Positions 10,949 to 20,611 of a stretch of 64,000 bases of DNA are shown here, piece after piece. The notes under the pieces were generated by a model. That model did not search any database, was not told the origin of the DNA, and was given only the letters and a program-made list of their open reading frames with translations. Source of the DNA: Bartonella sp. AU16XJBT (GTDB taxonomy: Bacteria > Pseudomonadota > Alphaproteobacteria > Rhizobiales > Rhizobiaceae); contig NZ_JAQITF010000003.1 in the NCBI RefSeq assembly GCF_028618665.1, positions 158,104 to 222,103 of the forward strand. The letters are read 5' to 3'. Each line of letters begins with the position of its first letter. The stretch's first letter is position 1. A program made the translations under genes and the position numbers.

Positions 10949-12580
10949 TTATTTTTCAATGGCAGCATAAAAAATACGTGGTGCACCATTCCAAACCCAT
11001 TTTTTGACATCAGGTGTCATCGCGACAATATTATAGACCTGATAGATAAAAGCATAAGGTCCTTTTTGCATAAAATCATGCTGTAAATCAGCATACAGTT
11101 GCGCGCGTTTCTGTGGATCTTTTTCAAATAACGCTTCTCTCACCTTCTTATTCATATCTTCATCCAAATAGCCATGGCACCAACTAGGATAACCTGTTTT
11201 TTTAGCCTCAAACCGATTATCCGGATTTAAAATAAGACGTGAAGCCATCGTATGCGGATCCGCAGAAGAATTATTCCATCCTATAAAAATTGTATCAAAG
11301 CTACGTGCATAAAGTTTTGAAAACAACTGTGTACCGATAAAATGTTCAATCTTAAAGCGCACTCCCACCTTTTTTGCATTATCCTGTATAGACTGAGCAA
11401 TAGGTAAAGCAAAAGGATAAGGAGATTTCCCTGCAAAAATATTGGCTTCAAAACCATCTGGATAACCTGCTTCCGTTAAAAGCTGCTTTGCTTTTTGAAG
11501 ATCAAGTTTAAAGGGTTGCCCTTCTTTTTCATCCAAAGCCCCAAAGTTACCAAGAGGAATAAAGCTTGCCCGTGGAATGCCAACATCTTTAAGAAGAGTC
11601 TTTCCCAAAGTGTCATAATCAATAAGATAACGCATTGCCAAACGCACCTTTTCATTGGCAAAAATAGGATTTGTCGTATTGAATCCCCATATAATCATGG
11701 ATGGCGCCAATATTTTTTCAACCTTAATATCTGTTGTTGCTTGAAGATCTTTTAGATTCTCTGGCGTTAAATTACGTGCCACATCAATATCGTGTTTTTC
11801 CAATAATAAACGTTGTGTTCCAGGCTCAGCAATATGACGAATTAAGATCTTCTTCAATTTGGGTGCCTCTCCCCAATAATTGGAACTTGCACGCAACAAA
11901 ATTCCTTCTCCAGGGCGCCAACTTTCTAACTGATAAGGCCCAACACAAGCAGCGTGACTTGCCAAATAGCGATTTCCCATATCACCATCTTGTTCGTGTT
12001 TCATAAGTGTCTCACGATCAAGCAAAGCAACAGTGCGATTAGTGGAAATATTGCTCAGAATAAGCTCTGCTGGATAAGGTTTATCAAATTTCATCACCAC
12101 TGTTTTCTCATCGGGTGCTTGAAAAGCCTCATCAACATTTTGTTCTGTGATACCATATTCATTAAAAGTTGCCGCATTAGACAGCTTCAATTTAACAACC
12201 CGCCTCATCCCCCAAACAAGATCATGAGCACCAGCAGGCCGACCATCATTAAACTTCAAATCATCGCGCAAATGAAAAGTAATCTCTGTGCGTTGGTCAT
12301 CGCTTAAAACATCCCAACTCTTTGCCAAAGAAGGAACGATGTGAGTTCCATCATTTTTAGCAGAATCAACCAAATTATCACAAACATTGATAACAACTTC
12401 AGCGCCATATCGATCATTGAGCTGTGCAGGATCAAATGTACTGATCGCATCGAGATCCCAAGCCATCACAAGGGTATCAGCCGGTGTTTTTGCTGAAACT
12501 TGTTGCACAAATATCCCCAGTACCATAAAAGCAGAAACAAAAGAACTGATAATTTTCAATATCTTTTTCTTCAAGTTCAT
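10949..12580 (-). CDS. ABC transporter substrate-binding protein, family 5 (SBP-D)
   Basis: A 543-residue family-5 binding protein with a Sec signal peptide, the LVMAWDLDAISTFDPAQ start, the AACVGPYQLESWRPGEG segment and the C-terminus TPDVKKWVWNGAPRIFY. It is closest to SBP-C, with both sharing the SPYPFALPIAQS stretch. The upstream TATACAAT box (reverse complement of 12602-12609) and the AAAAGGAAAAA leader are the same as for SBP-C and SBP-E. All five paralogues keep full length and signal peptides, which argues that each is expressed or only recently redundant. Confidence 0.93.
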   Translation of the reverse strand: MNLKKKILKIISSFVSAFMVLGIFVQQVSAKTPADTLVMAWDLDAISTFDPAQLNDRYGAEVVINVCDNLVDSAKNDGTHIVPSLAKSWDVLSDDQRTEITFHLRDDLKFNDGRPAGAHDLVWGMRRVVKLKLSNAATFNEYGITEQNVDEAFQAPDEKTVVMKFDKPYPAELILSNISTNRTVALLDRETLMKHEQDGDMGNRYLASHAACVGPYQLESWRPGEGILLRASSNYWGEAPKLKKILIRHIAEPGTQRLLLEKHDIDVARNLTPENLKDLQATTDIKVEKILAPSMIIWGFNTTNPIFANEKVRLAMRYLIDYDTLGKTLLKDVGIPRASFIPLGNFGALDEKEGQPFKLDLQKAKQLLTEAGYPDGFEANIFAGKSPYPFALPIAQSIQDNAKKVGVRFKIEHFIGTQLFSKLYARSFDTIFIGWNNSSADPHTMASRLILNPDNRFEAKKTGYPSWCHGYLDEDMNKKVREALFEKDPQKRAQLYADLQHDFMQKGPYAFIYQVYNIVAMTPDVKKWVWNGAPRIFYAAIEK

Positions 12581-12659
12581 AGATTTTTCCTTTTAACGTC
12601 TATTGTATAAATTCCCCATGCAGCAAAACGTGCTTAATAATTAAGTTTAAACGAACTAT

Positions 12660-13257
12660 AGGCTTCTAAAGACCAAGCTTTAAAATCTTCAAAAACAAGC
12701 ACCTTTTGCCAATCACTCCTCCTGCCCACACTTATAAGCCAAACCAAAACATACAAAGGAAAACACGCTGATAGATAATGAACGCTCACCAACAACAGTG
12801 CTTATTCACGATATCATAATGCCTACTATTGAAGACTATAAGACTAAGTTTCCTTTTCTCTCTTGCTGAGCAAACTTGTCTCTTGTTTCTTCTAATATTT
12901 TTAATGTCATCAAAGCACTACCCCTCTTGGTTCAAGTACCTTAATAACAAAGAGCCTTCATAAGAATTTGAAACTTTGGTAAAACAGGAAAATTCGTCAA
13001 TTTGCCAAATGCAACGACTTTTATTCCTTCTTCAAAAGAAAAATTTGAATTTTTTCATCACTCCCCGTAAAATAACACCCTCCAATTAGCATTTCCTTAT
13101 CCTTCAAAGCAAAAGAAAATACGGATACTATAAAAAACTGATATCCCTCGTGTTCCCACCCATAACAAAACTTTCCTTCAACATTGCAAAGCCTTTTCAG
13201 CTTTAGCATTAGTAAATTCAGTGACATTTGTTTTTTAGCAAATAAATTAACCAATTT
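12660..13257 (-). pseudogene. Decayed copy of xseA 5' part (copy 2)
   Basis: A second degenerate copy of the xseA N-terminal ~200 codons. It matches the 10140-10720 copy and the intact gene in order and spacing but has stops and indels throughout. One open piece remains at 13021-13254. It lies immediately upstream of the SBP-D leader. Confidence 0.75.
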
Positions 13258-13478
13258 TCAATTCAGAGAAACTGAGATATTCAATCTTAATATCCACACA
13301 AAAGCACCTTTAATGAGAATGAAAAACCTTTCTTAACAGAATGTTTTGAAAAGACACTCAACAACACACACACCCCTCACCCCTAAATTCGACGCATTGT
13401 AAAGCTCGAAAACTTATGCAAAACGCCGAATATATTATGGCTATGCTCTTTATCTATTTGACAGCATTGAAGACACAC

Positions 13479-15104
13479 TTATTTTTCAATTTTACTATAA
13501 AAAATTTGTGGCGCGCTATTCCAAACCCATTTTTTGACATCAGGTGTCATCGCGATAACAGTATATTTCTGATAGATAAACGCATAAGGCCCTTTTTGCA
13601 TCAGTTCACGTTGTAAATCAGCATAGATTTTTGCCCGTTTTTGTGAATCTTTTTGAAACAACGCCTCTTCAACCTTTTGATTCATCTTGGCATCAAAATA
13701 CCCATGCTGCCAACTAGGATAGGCTGTATTTTTTGCCTCAAACCGATTATCCGGATTATAAACAAGACGTGAAGCCATGGTATGAGGATCCGCAGAATCA
13801 TTATTCCATCCGACAAAAATCGTATCAAAAGCCCGTGCATAAAGTTTGGAAAACAATTGTGTCCCTGCCAAACGCTCAATTTTAAGACGCACCCCCGCCT
13901 GTGCAGCACTATCTTGCAGAGATTGGGCCAGTAATAAAGTATAAGGGGCATTTGAAACAAGAAAATTTGCCTCAAATCCATTCGGATAACCAGCCTCTGC
14001 TAAAAGCTGCTTGGCTTTTTGAACATCAAACTTAAAGGGCTGCCCTTCTTTTTCATCTAAAGCACCAAGATTACCAACAGGAATAAAACTTGCCCGTGGA
14101 ATACCAACACCTTTGAGAAGCTTCTTGCCAAGACCTTCATAGTCTATGAGATAGCGCATCGCCAAGCGTACTTTTTCCTTAGCAAAAATGGGATTTGTCA
14201 TGTTGAATCCCCAGTACATCATAGATGGCTCTAATACTTCTTCAACTTTAACATCTGTTGTTTTTTGTAGATCTGAGAGATCTTCAGGAGTCAAATTACG
14301 AGCAACATCAATATCGTGCTTTTGTAACAACAAACGTTGTGTTCCAGGCTCTGCAACATGGCGAATGAGAATCTGCTTCAGTTTTGGTGCTTCTCCCCAA
14401 TAATGAGAGCTTGCACGCAACAAAAGAGCTTCTCCAGGACGCCAACTTTTTAACTGATAAGGACCAACACAAGCAGCATGCGTTTTCAAATACTGATTTC
14501 CCAGATCACCATCTTTTTCATGCTTCATAATTGTCTTACGATCAAGCAAAGCTGTCGCAGGACTTGCAACAATATTATTAAGAATAAGCTCTGCTGGATA
14601 AGGCTTATCAAATTTCATCACTACTGTTTTTTCATCAACGGCTTGCAAAGCATCATCAACATTTTGCTCTGTAATTCCATATTCATTAAAAATTGCCGCA
14701 TTACCCATCTTCAATTTGACAACCCGCTTCATCCCCCAAACAAGGTCATTGGCGTTGGCTGATCTCCCATCATTAAATTTCAAACCATCGCGCAAATGAA
14801 AGGTAATGACCGTACTGTGATCATCCCCTGCAACATCCCAATGTGTTGCTAATGCCGGAACCATTTTAGCAGGATTGTCTGTAGCACCACTCACCAAGTT
14901 ATCACAAACATTGCGAACAATTTCACTTCCATAAACATCGGTAAGTTGCGCAGGATCAAATGTACTGATTGCGTCAATATTCCAAGCCATCACAAGAGTA
15001 TTAGCCGGTGTTTTTGCTGAAGCCTGTTGTACAACCATTCCCAATGCCATAAGAACAGAAACAAGAGAGCCGCTACTTTTCAATATTTTTCTTTTCAAGT
15101 TCAT
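13479..15104 (-). CDS. ABC transporter substrate-binding protein, family 5 (SBP-E)
   Basis: A 541-residue family-5 binding protein with signal peptide (cleavage probably after ASA near residue 30), LVMAWNIDAISTFDPAQ start and TPDVKKWVWNSAPQIFY end. The coding sequence is strikingly similar to SBP-B, including an identical ~150-bp block, whereas its leader and flanks match SBP-C and SBP-D. This mosaic pattern fits gene conversion between copies. A TATACAAT box lies in the leader (reverse complement of 15126-15133). Confidence 0.93.
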   Translation of the reverse strand: MNLKRKILKSSGSLVSVLMALGMVVQQASAKTPANTLVMAWNIDAISTFDPAQLTDVYGSEIVRNVCDNLVSGATDNPAKMVPALATHWDVAGDDHSTVITFHLRDGLKFNDGRSANANDLVWGMKRVVKLKMGNAAIFNEYGITEQNVDDALQAVDEKTVVMKFDKPYPAELILNNIVASPATALLDRKTIMKHEKDGDLGNQYLKTHAACVGPYQLKSWRPGEALLLRASSHYWGEAPKLKQILIRHVAEPGTQRLLLQKHDIDVARNLTPEDLSDLQKTTDVKVEEVLEPSMMYWGFNMTNPIFAKEKVRLAMRYLIDYEGLGKKLLKGVGIPRASFIPVGNLGALDEKEGQPFKFDVQKAKQLLAEAGYPNGFEANFLVSNAPYTLLLAQSLQDSAAQAGVRLKIERLAGTQLFSKLYARAFDTIFVGWNNDSADPHTMASRLVYNPDNRFEAKNTAYPSWQHGYFDAKMNQKVEEALFQKDSQKRAKIYADLQRELMQKGPYAFIYQKYTVIAMTPDVKKWVWNSAPQIFYSKIEK

Positions 15105-15189
15105 AGACTTTTCCTTTTAACGTTTATTGTATAAATTCCCCACGCAATAAGAACGTGCAAAATAACAAGTTTAGACGAACCATAGGCTC

Positions 15190-15830
15190 TGAAAGACAAA
15201 GGTTTACAACTTTCAAACAACACTCCTTACCAACCACTCCTCCTACCATACTTATAAGCTCCCCCTCCAATATGCACCGAAAAACAATTTAATATACAAT
15301 AAATGGTATAACCGATAACAAAATCTACTTGTGATATCACAACGTCTACTATTGAAGACTATAAGACAAAGATTATTTCTCTTTTGTCGAGTAAGCTTGC
15401 CCCTTTTTTCCTCTAGCGTTTTTTACATTATCAAAGGCCCCCTCTTAGCGCAAACACCTTAATAACCCTTAATAATAAAAAGCCTTAACAACAATTTGAA
15501 CTTTCAACAAAATTGATCTTTCAACAAAACAAGAACATTCACCCATTTTTCAACATCAACCACCTCTCCCCCTTTTTGCAAGAGGAGTTTTGAATTTTTC
15601 TATACTTCCCCGCTAAATAATAAGCTCCTCATTATATATTATTTCAAAATAAAATATCTTATTCAAAACAAAAAGAGCATGGGCACCACGCCCCCTAATA
15701 TTCACTCACGCACTCGTACAAAACAAAACTTTTTCAACGTTCTATTTTAATATCTTTGCTCCTTTAACAACACTCAATTCATTGCTTGCATTTTTCAGAA
15801 AAAAATATCTTTTCAATTCACTAAGGTTGA
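15190..15830 (-). pseudogene. Decayed copy of xseA 5' part (copy 3)
   Basis: The most eroded of the three xseA fossils. Matches to copy 2 (such as the shared CTATTGAAGACTATAAGAC block) and to the promoter-proximal part of xseA are still visible, but no frame longer than a few dozen codons survives. It marks the outer end of the tandem array. Confidence 0.65.
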
Positions 15831-16238
15831 AATATCTAAATATAATACTTATATAAGCATACCCTTATCAGAATAGATAGTCTTTTTTTTAAGTAAACTG
15901 CCTTGAAATATTATTTCTATACACGGACTAATAATAAGTCCGTTACAAAAGCCTTAACGGATGAGAACGTTTACCCTGATGAAAAATATCAAAACATTAT
16001 AAAATTCCCTTACAAATTCTTAAAAACAAAAGGAATTTTCTTCACTTAAATAAAAATAAGTGCCATGAAAATATCGCAAAAAATACAATAGAACATGCGT
16101 ATATTTCAACAACCAGCACTGATATTACATCAATAAAAAACTCGTGAAAAAATAAGAAAATATTTTTCCTTTATGATAATAAAATCACTGTATGATGATA
16201 ATGCAAAAAAAACACAAAAGATTCGAAAGTATATTTAA
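15831..16238. other. Intergenic with one perfect 7-bp hairpin
   Basis: AT-rich, no gene seen. A stem ACGGACT / AGTCCGT (15923-15929 with 15937-15943, 7-nt loop) stands out but is not followed by a T-run, so it is not a standard terminator. Confidence 0.4.
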
Positions 16239-16520
16239 ATGAACAGAAAGAAAAAATTGTCAAATTCTTTTCATGCATTTCTTGGCGGAACATTCAGCCG
16301 TGTCAGTCTAAAATTACTGATCCTTTCATTCTTCATTGGCATCGTGATGAAGTTTTTTGGGTGGACACCTCGAAACCTCACACAGAAAATAATAGATTTC
16401 CTTCAATCTTTATGGGAAAGAGGATTTATAACGCTTACAAACTTCTTCCATATAACCATGATGGGCGCTATTATTGTTGTGCCTATTTTTCTTATCTCAC
16501 GCATTTTTCATAAAAAATAA
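16239..16520 (+). CDS. Small membrane protein, DUF6460-like
   Basis: A 93-residue protein with two hydrophobic segments (about 25-45 and 68-88). The pattern FLGGTFSRVSLKLLILSFF, WTPRNLTQKI and a closing GAIIVVPIFLISRIF resembles the DUF6460 family of small alphaproteobacterial inner-membrane proteins. Function is unknown. It stands alone on the plus strand, 24 bp from the converging end of the TIGR02186-like gene. Confidence 0.7.
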   Translation: MNRKKKLSNSFHAFLGGTFSRVSLKLLILSFFIGIVMKFFGWTPRNLTQKIIDFLQSLWERGFITLTNFFHITMMGAIIVVPIFLISRIFHKK

Positions 16521-16543
16521 ACGCTTTAAATATTTTTCTTGCG

Positions 16544-17353
16544 CTAGTCTTTTCGAAAAATCAAACGACATAAAAACCCTGTGCTCACAGCGATAATCAC
16601 CGCAACAATACCGTATAGGAAACGATACTTATGCGCTGCATAGAAAATTGTATAAGCGATATGTGCTTTAACAATTTCAAGAGTCGTTGTTGCACTATCA
16701 ATAAACAGCCCATCACGAAAAAGATAAGCACGAGCCTTATAATGTCCGACAGGAATGTTGGCTGGTAAACGAAAATGTGCTGTAAAAAGTGTATCAGAAC
16801 CAAAACGCACACCACCTACTTCTTCATAATAAAGACTTTTAGCTTTTTGCAGTTTTATAAGTTCATCATGAAAGATTTGTATTTTTTTTTGATCTTTCTC
16901 ATCTGTCTGTAATGGCAAATAGAGTAACCCTAACCCCAAATGTTTATAATCTTCAATGCTGGTAATATCATCGATTTCACGCGTTGTAACCATAGAGTAA
17001 AAAAGAGGAACATTTTTAAAAATAAGGGAATCCGTATTAACCCATACACCAGCATTACGTTTTTTTTCCCGCATGACCATTGTCCGGCTTTGTCCTTCCA
17101 AGCTGACAACAACATCATAACGGTTCTGTCGAGAATATAATGGATCAATATTTTCCAAGACACCAGCAATATAAAAATCACGACCAGCAAAATTTGCATC
17201 CACGGTAATCGTATTCGTTGTGACAATAATTTGGACAGTTTCGTGATCAACTTGATCAATGAATGTTGCTGTTGTCCCAACATGTGACCATGTAGAAAAA
17301 GAAACAAAATAAAAGCAACCTGCTATGATGCATAAAGAAAATAATCTACCCAT
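16544..17353 (-). CDS. TIGR02186-like membrane-anchored protein
   Basis: A 269-residue protein with a signal peptide (residues 1-22), a periplasmic beta-rich body (FAGRDFYIAGVL, YDVVVSLEG, RFGSDTLFTAHFRLP, GHYKARAYLFRDG) and one C-terminal membrane helix (about 243-263). It matches the alphaproteobacterial family TIGR02186, usually found next to a TauE/SafE permease, as here (2-bp gap to the gene upstream). I infer an accessory role in anion or sulfur-compound export. The biochemical function is not known to me. Confidence 0.8.
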   Translation of the reverse strand: MGRLFSLCIIAGCFYFVSFSTWSHVGTTATFIDQVDHETVQIIVTTNTITVDANFAGRDFYIAGVLENIDPLYSRQNRYDVVVSLEGQSRTMVMREKKRNAGVWVNTDSLIFKNVPLFYSMVTTREIDDITSIEDYKHLGLGLLYLPLQTDEKDQKKIQIFHDELIKLQKAKSLYYEEVGGVRFGSDTLFTAHFRLPANIPVGHYKARAYLFRDGLFIDSATTTLEIVKAHIAYTIFYAAHKYRFLYGIVAVIIAVSTGFLCRLIFRKD

Positions 17354-17355
17354 TT

Positions 17356-18288
17356 TTATCTCATAAGAATATCCAAAGAGAAAAGATTATCAGGGCGTAC
17401 AAATAATTGAAAAGCAAGGCGCATACACACAATCAACACCAAACATGCAAGTGCCATACGCAATTGTTCAGCCTTTAACTTCCGTCCAGCTCGTGTTCCA
17501 TATTGTGCGCCAATACTTCCTCCGAGCATTAACAAAAAAGCCAAGACAATATCAACGGACTGATGGGTCATACTTTGCAAAACTGTCGTGAAAGAAGATA
17601 CAAATGTAATCTGAAAAAGTGAAGTCCCTATCACGACACTGGTTGGAACACGCAGCAGATAAATCAATGCGGGGATCATAAAGAAGCCCCCACCTATCCC
17701 CATAATAGAAGACAGCAACCCCACAATGAGACCAATCCCTAACACTGGAATAATGCTGACATAGATCATAGATGCTCGGAAACGCATTTTTAACGGTAAG
17801 TGATGAATCCAGTTATGGCGATGTCGACCTGCAAGACGGACATTGGCTTTTCCTAACCTACGCTTGCGCATCATATCATACCAGCTTTCAACAATCATCA
17901 AGCTTCCTATACTTCCAAGAAGAATCACATAAAGAAGCGAAATCATTAAGTCTAATTGACCTAACTTTTTCAAAACAGAAAAAATCTGAATCCCGATTAA
18001 CGAACCAACCCCTCCTCCAATCGCCAAAAGAATACCAAGTTTGATATCAAGCGTACGTCGTCTAAAATGTGTAATTGCCCCCGTTACAGATGATGCAATC
18101 ATCTGGTTAGCACCTGTTCCAACAGCAATAGCAGGAGGAATATTATAAAAAATCAACAAAGGCGTAATGAGAAAACCACCACCAATGCCAAAAAGACCAG
18201 AAAAAAAACCAGCAACGACTCCCATACCAATCAAGATCAGCATATTGAGTGACATTTCAGCAATTGGTAAATAAATACTCACTGACAA
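17356..18288 (-). CDS. TauE/SafE family sulfite exporter-like permease
   Basis: A 310-residue polytopic membrane protein with the two-fold TauE/SafE repeat. The first half has GFFSGLFGIGGGFLITPLL, and the second half has the equivalent GLLSSIMGIGGGFFMIPAL. Between them lies a basic loop (DMMRKRRLGKANVRLAGRH). Members export sulfite, sulfoacetate or related anions, but the substrate here is unknown. It forms a two-gene unit with the TIGR02186-like gene. Confidence 0.88.
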   Translation of the reverse strand: MSVSIYLPIAEMSLNMLILIGMGVVAGFFSGLFGIGGGFLITPLLIFYNIPPAIAVGTGANQMIASSVTGAITHFRRRTLDIKLGILLAIGGGVGSLIGIQIFSVLKKLGQLDLMISLLYVILLGSIGSLMIVESWYDMMRKRRLGKANVRLAGRHRHNWIHHLPLKMRFRASMIYVSIIPVLGIGLIVGLLSSIMGIGGGFFMIPALIYLLRVPTSVVIGTSLFQITFVSSFTTVLQSMTHQSVDIVLAFLLMLGGSIGAQYGTRAGRKLKAEQLRMALACLVLIVCMRLAFQLFVRPDNLFSLDILMR

Positions 18289-18463
18289 AACCTTTAAGAT
18301 AATTTGAGGCTTTTAAACAATTGGAGAATCTTTCTCCAACTTATCCTCTTTGTCCAATAATCTCTGTTGCGTATTTTAAAGGACGATTTTAATTGCTACC
18401 GCTTTCGCACAATGACGAATGCGCAAGACATTTCACATCTATCAACATCCACATCATAAAAAC

Positions 18464-19339
18464 TTAAAAAAAACGCGCTCCTTTTAAAAAGCTATAAAAA
18501 CATAACGTTATCGCGACCATAAATGCAACGGTTAAAAAACAAAGAAGACTTCTTTTTACAAAATAAGATAAAAACGAGGCATGTCTTTGAGACTGTGCCT
18601 TTAAAGCAGGAGAAAAATCATCCTCAATGCAATGATGAGATACTGGACAATGGTGAGAAGCTGTTCCCCCCATCCCCTTTTCTTCTACCACAGGACACTC
18701 CACTGCTCCTTCAGTCTTTTGAAAAGAAGACTTCAAAGCATCATCACTTGGCAAAAGTGTATCCTTGGGCAAAAGTGTATCACTGGGCAAAGAGCTTTTA
18801 TTTTCTTGCTGCAACGCATTTTCAACATTTGTTTGGAGTGGCGTTATACTGTTTTGTCTTGAAAAATTTTGCACCTTTTGAAGGAATAAGCGTTCTTGAT
18901 TTCCCTCACATTCCATATGAGCAAGTTTTTGCACAACGGAATCAGATAATTTTGAATGAGACACTCGTCGTGTTGCCTCTGCTTCTTTTAAGTTTTTTTT
19001 CTCACTCTGCAAACTTTGAACAAGTGTTTTAATCTGCTCTAAAGACTCAAAAAGCCTTTTTTCCCTTTGACGACGGATATAATGTTCAGCCAAAATGGCC
19101 CGACTAATATCATCTAAATAAGATTTAAAATGCTCTTCGCCCCCCCCCTGCTGATTCAAAGAATGGGGCAAATGCTTCATTTTCATTTGAGCATAAACAG
19201 TGCGTAAATTTTGAGCAATGTCTGACATTGTTACTTCCACAGGCGCCTCTATTCTCTCCTTTTGCTCAATAAAAGAAGAAAATTGATCACCCCGAACCTG
19301 ATTGGTTGCCTGGTCGATCGTATGACCCTTCGTATTCAC
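18464..19339 (-). CDS. Tail-anchored coiled-coil protein, unrecognised
   Basis: A 291-residue protein I do not recognise. The N-terminal two thirds are charged and helical (a probable coiled coil around 75-150). A short internal repeat LPSDTLLPKDTLLPSD lies near 195-210, and a single C-terminal membrane helix (about 263-285) ends in KGARFF. The topology suggests a tail-anchored cytoplasmic protein. A run of nine G in the coding strand (19140-19148) encodes Gly-Gly-Gly near residue 67 and could cause frameshifting. No operon partner is evident. Confidence 0.65.
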   Translation of the reverse strand: MNTKGHTIDQATNQVRGDQFSSFIEQKERIEAPVEVTMSDIAQNLRTVYAQMKMKHLPHSLNQQGGGEEHFKSYLDDISRAILAEHYIRRQREKRLFESLEQIKTLVQSLQSEKKNLKEAEATRRVSHSKLSDSVVQKLAHMECEGNQERLFLQKVQNFSRQNSITPLQTNVENALQQENKSSLPSDTLLPKDTLLPSDDALKSSFQKTEGAVECPVVEEKGMGGTASHHCPVSHHCIEDDFSPALKAQSQRHASFLSYFVKRSLLCFLTVAFMVAITLCFYSFLKGARFF

Positions 19340-19628
19340 AAACGCCTACCCCTCATTAACCTTTTTGAAAAGAATCGTAAGAAATGATAAGAAAGTGTAC
19401 TCTATTTTAGTAAATAGAGCTTTAAGAACGCCCAAAAACTTTCTTGTTAGAAATATTCTCCTACTATTCATCTAAAATATTTGCCCCATTTTTATTTTTT
19501 TTACTTAATTTTTCAGTGCATAAAGCCCCTCTTGCGCCATCATAAACAGAGCATATGAAACGAAATAAAGAATATTCTCATAAGACAGATTGATTTTTTT
19601 ACTTTTTATTCAAGCAAATAAGGCAATT

Positions 19629-19727
19629 ATGGCAATGAACGAAGAGATGAAGATTGAAAATGACGACAAGAAAGTACAAGTAAACATGAAAAAAGCTTAT
19701 ATGAAAGAAAACACAAGTTATAAATAA
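19629..19727 (+). CDS. Possible 32-residue peptide ORF upstream of etfB
   Basis: ATG at 19629 opens a 32-codon frame of highly charged residues (MAMNEEMKIENDDKK...) ending at TAA 19727, with a weak AAGG upstream. It sits 75 bp before etfB. It may be a leader or chance ORF. Confidence 0.25.
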   Translation: MAMNEEMKIENDDKKVQVNMKKAYMKENTSYK

Positions 19728-19802
19728 GACTTCATTTTAAACAATTTGGTTTCTTATGCGTATTGCTATAAACTTGTGACCATACAAACAAAGAGGATCA
19801 TC

Positions 19803-20549
19803 ATGAAGATAATTGTCGCTGTCAAACGTGTTGTTGATTATAACATCAAGATACGCGTCAAGCCCGATAGCACAGGCGTTGATCTGTCTCACGTAAAAAT
19901 GTCTATGAATCCTTTTGACGAGATAGCCGTTGAAGAGGCAATTCGTCAGAAAGAATCTGGTAAAATTTCAGAAGTTGTTCTTGTTTCGATTGGACCAGAA
20001 GCCGCTCAAGAAACTTTACGAACAGGGCTTGCCATGGGAGCTGATCGCGCTCTTCTTGTTACAACGGATCAAACACTTGAACCCTTAAGCATCGCTAAGG
20101 TTATCAAAGCCATTGTTGATGAAGAAAAACCCGATATGGTCTTTTTAGGAAAACAAGCGATTGATGACGATAATAATCAAACAGGACAAATGCTCGCCGC
20201 TCTTCTTGGTTGGGGGCAGGCAACTTTTGCCTCACATCTTAACATAGAAAATGGACATGCTACAGTTACCCGTGAGGTCGATAATGGAACACAAACCCTT
20301 CGTCTTCCCCTTCCCATGGTTATGACTGCCGATCTCCGGCTCAATGAACCGCGTTATACTTCTCTACCCAATATTATGAAAGCAAAAAAGAAAATTATTG
20401 AACAAAAAGCTCTAGCTGATCTTGGTATTGATACGAAAGCACGGCTCACAATTTTAAGTGTTGAAGAGCCCACCCCCCGTCAATCTGGAATTAAAGTTGC
20501 TAATGTAGCAGAGCTTGTCGGTGCACTAAAACAAAAAAACTGCATTTAA
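19803..20549 (+). CDS. etfB: Electron transfer flavoprotein beta subunit
   Basis: A 248-residue ETF beta subunit, which with EtfA carries electrons from acyl-CoA and other dehydrogenases to ETF-QO. Recognisable parts are the [14 protein letters not shown] start, [14 protein letters not shown], and the signature region with [17 protein letters not shown] and the AMP/FAD-proximal stretch. I chose ATG 19803 because AGAGGA lies just upstream and the protein then begins exactly like the family. A 19-codon longer frame from 19746 lacks both. It is first in the etfB-etfA-ETF-QO run. Confidence 0.95.
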   Translation: MKIIVAVKRVVDYNIKIRVKPDSTGVDLSHVKMSMNPFDEIAVEEAIRQKESGKISEVVLVSIGPEAAQETLRTGLAMGADRALLVTTDQTLEPLSIAKVIKAIVDEEKPDMVFLGKQAIDDDNNQTGQMLAALLGWGQATFASHLNIENGHATVTREVDNGTQTLRLPLPMVMTADLRLNEPRYTSLPNIMKAKKKIIEQKALADLGIDTKARLTILSVEEPTPRQSGIKVANVAELVGALKQKNCI

Positions 20550-20611
20550 TATTCTCTAGAGTACTAGAGTACTAGAGTAAAAGCAATACGCATATCAAAG
20601 GGTAAAAATTT

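Larger units (their letters stand above)
8215..15830. repeat. Tandem array of ~2.5-kb units (xseA 5' fragment + SBP gene)
   Basis: Three consecutive units each contain, in transcription order, a decayed xseA 5' fragment, a shared leader, an SBP gene and a shared trailing spacer. The spacer has the blocks ACATCTTTAATGAGAATGAA and TGCAAAACGCCGAA. SBP starts lie 2,545 bp and 2,524 bp apart. The units diverge in the non-coding and xseA parts far more than in the SBP parts, so selection or conversion has kept the SBP genes alike. Confidence 0.75.

Noticed and set aside
20549..20611. Short repeat TAGAGTAC between etfB and etfA
   Set aside because: Only about two and a half copies of an 8-bp unit; too short to be a defined element.
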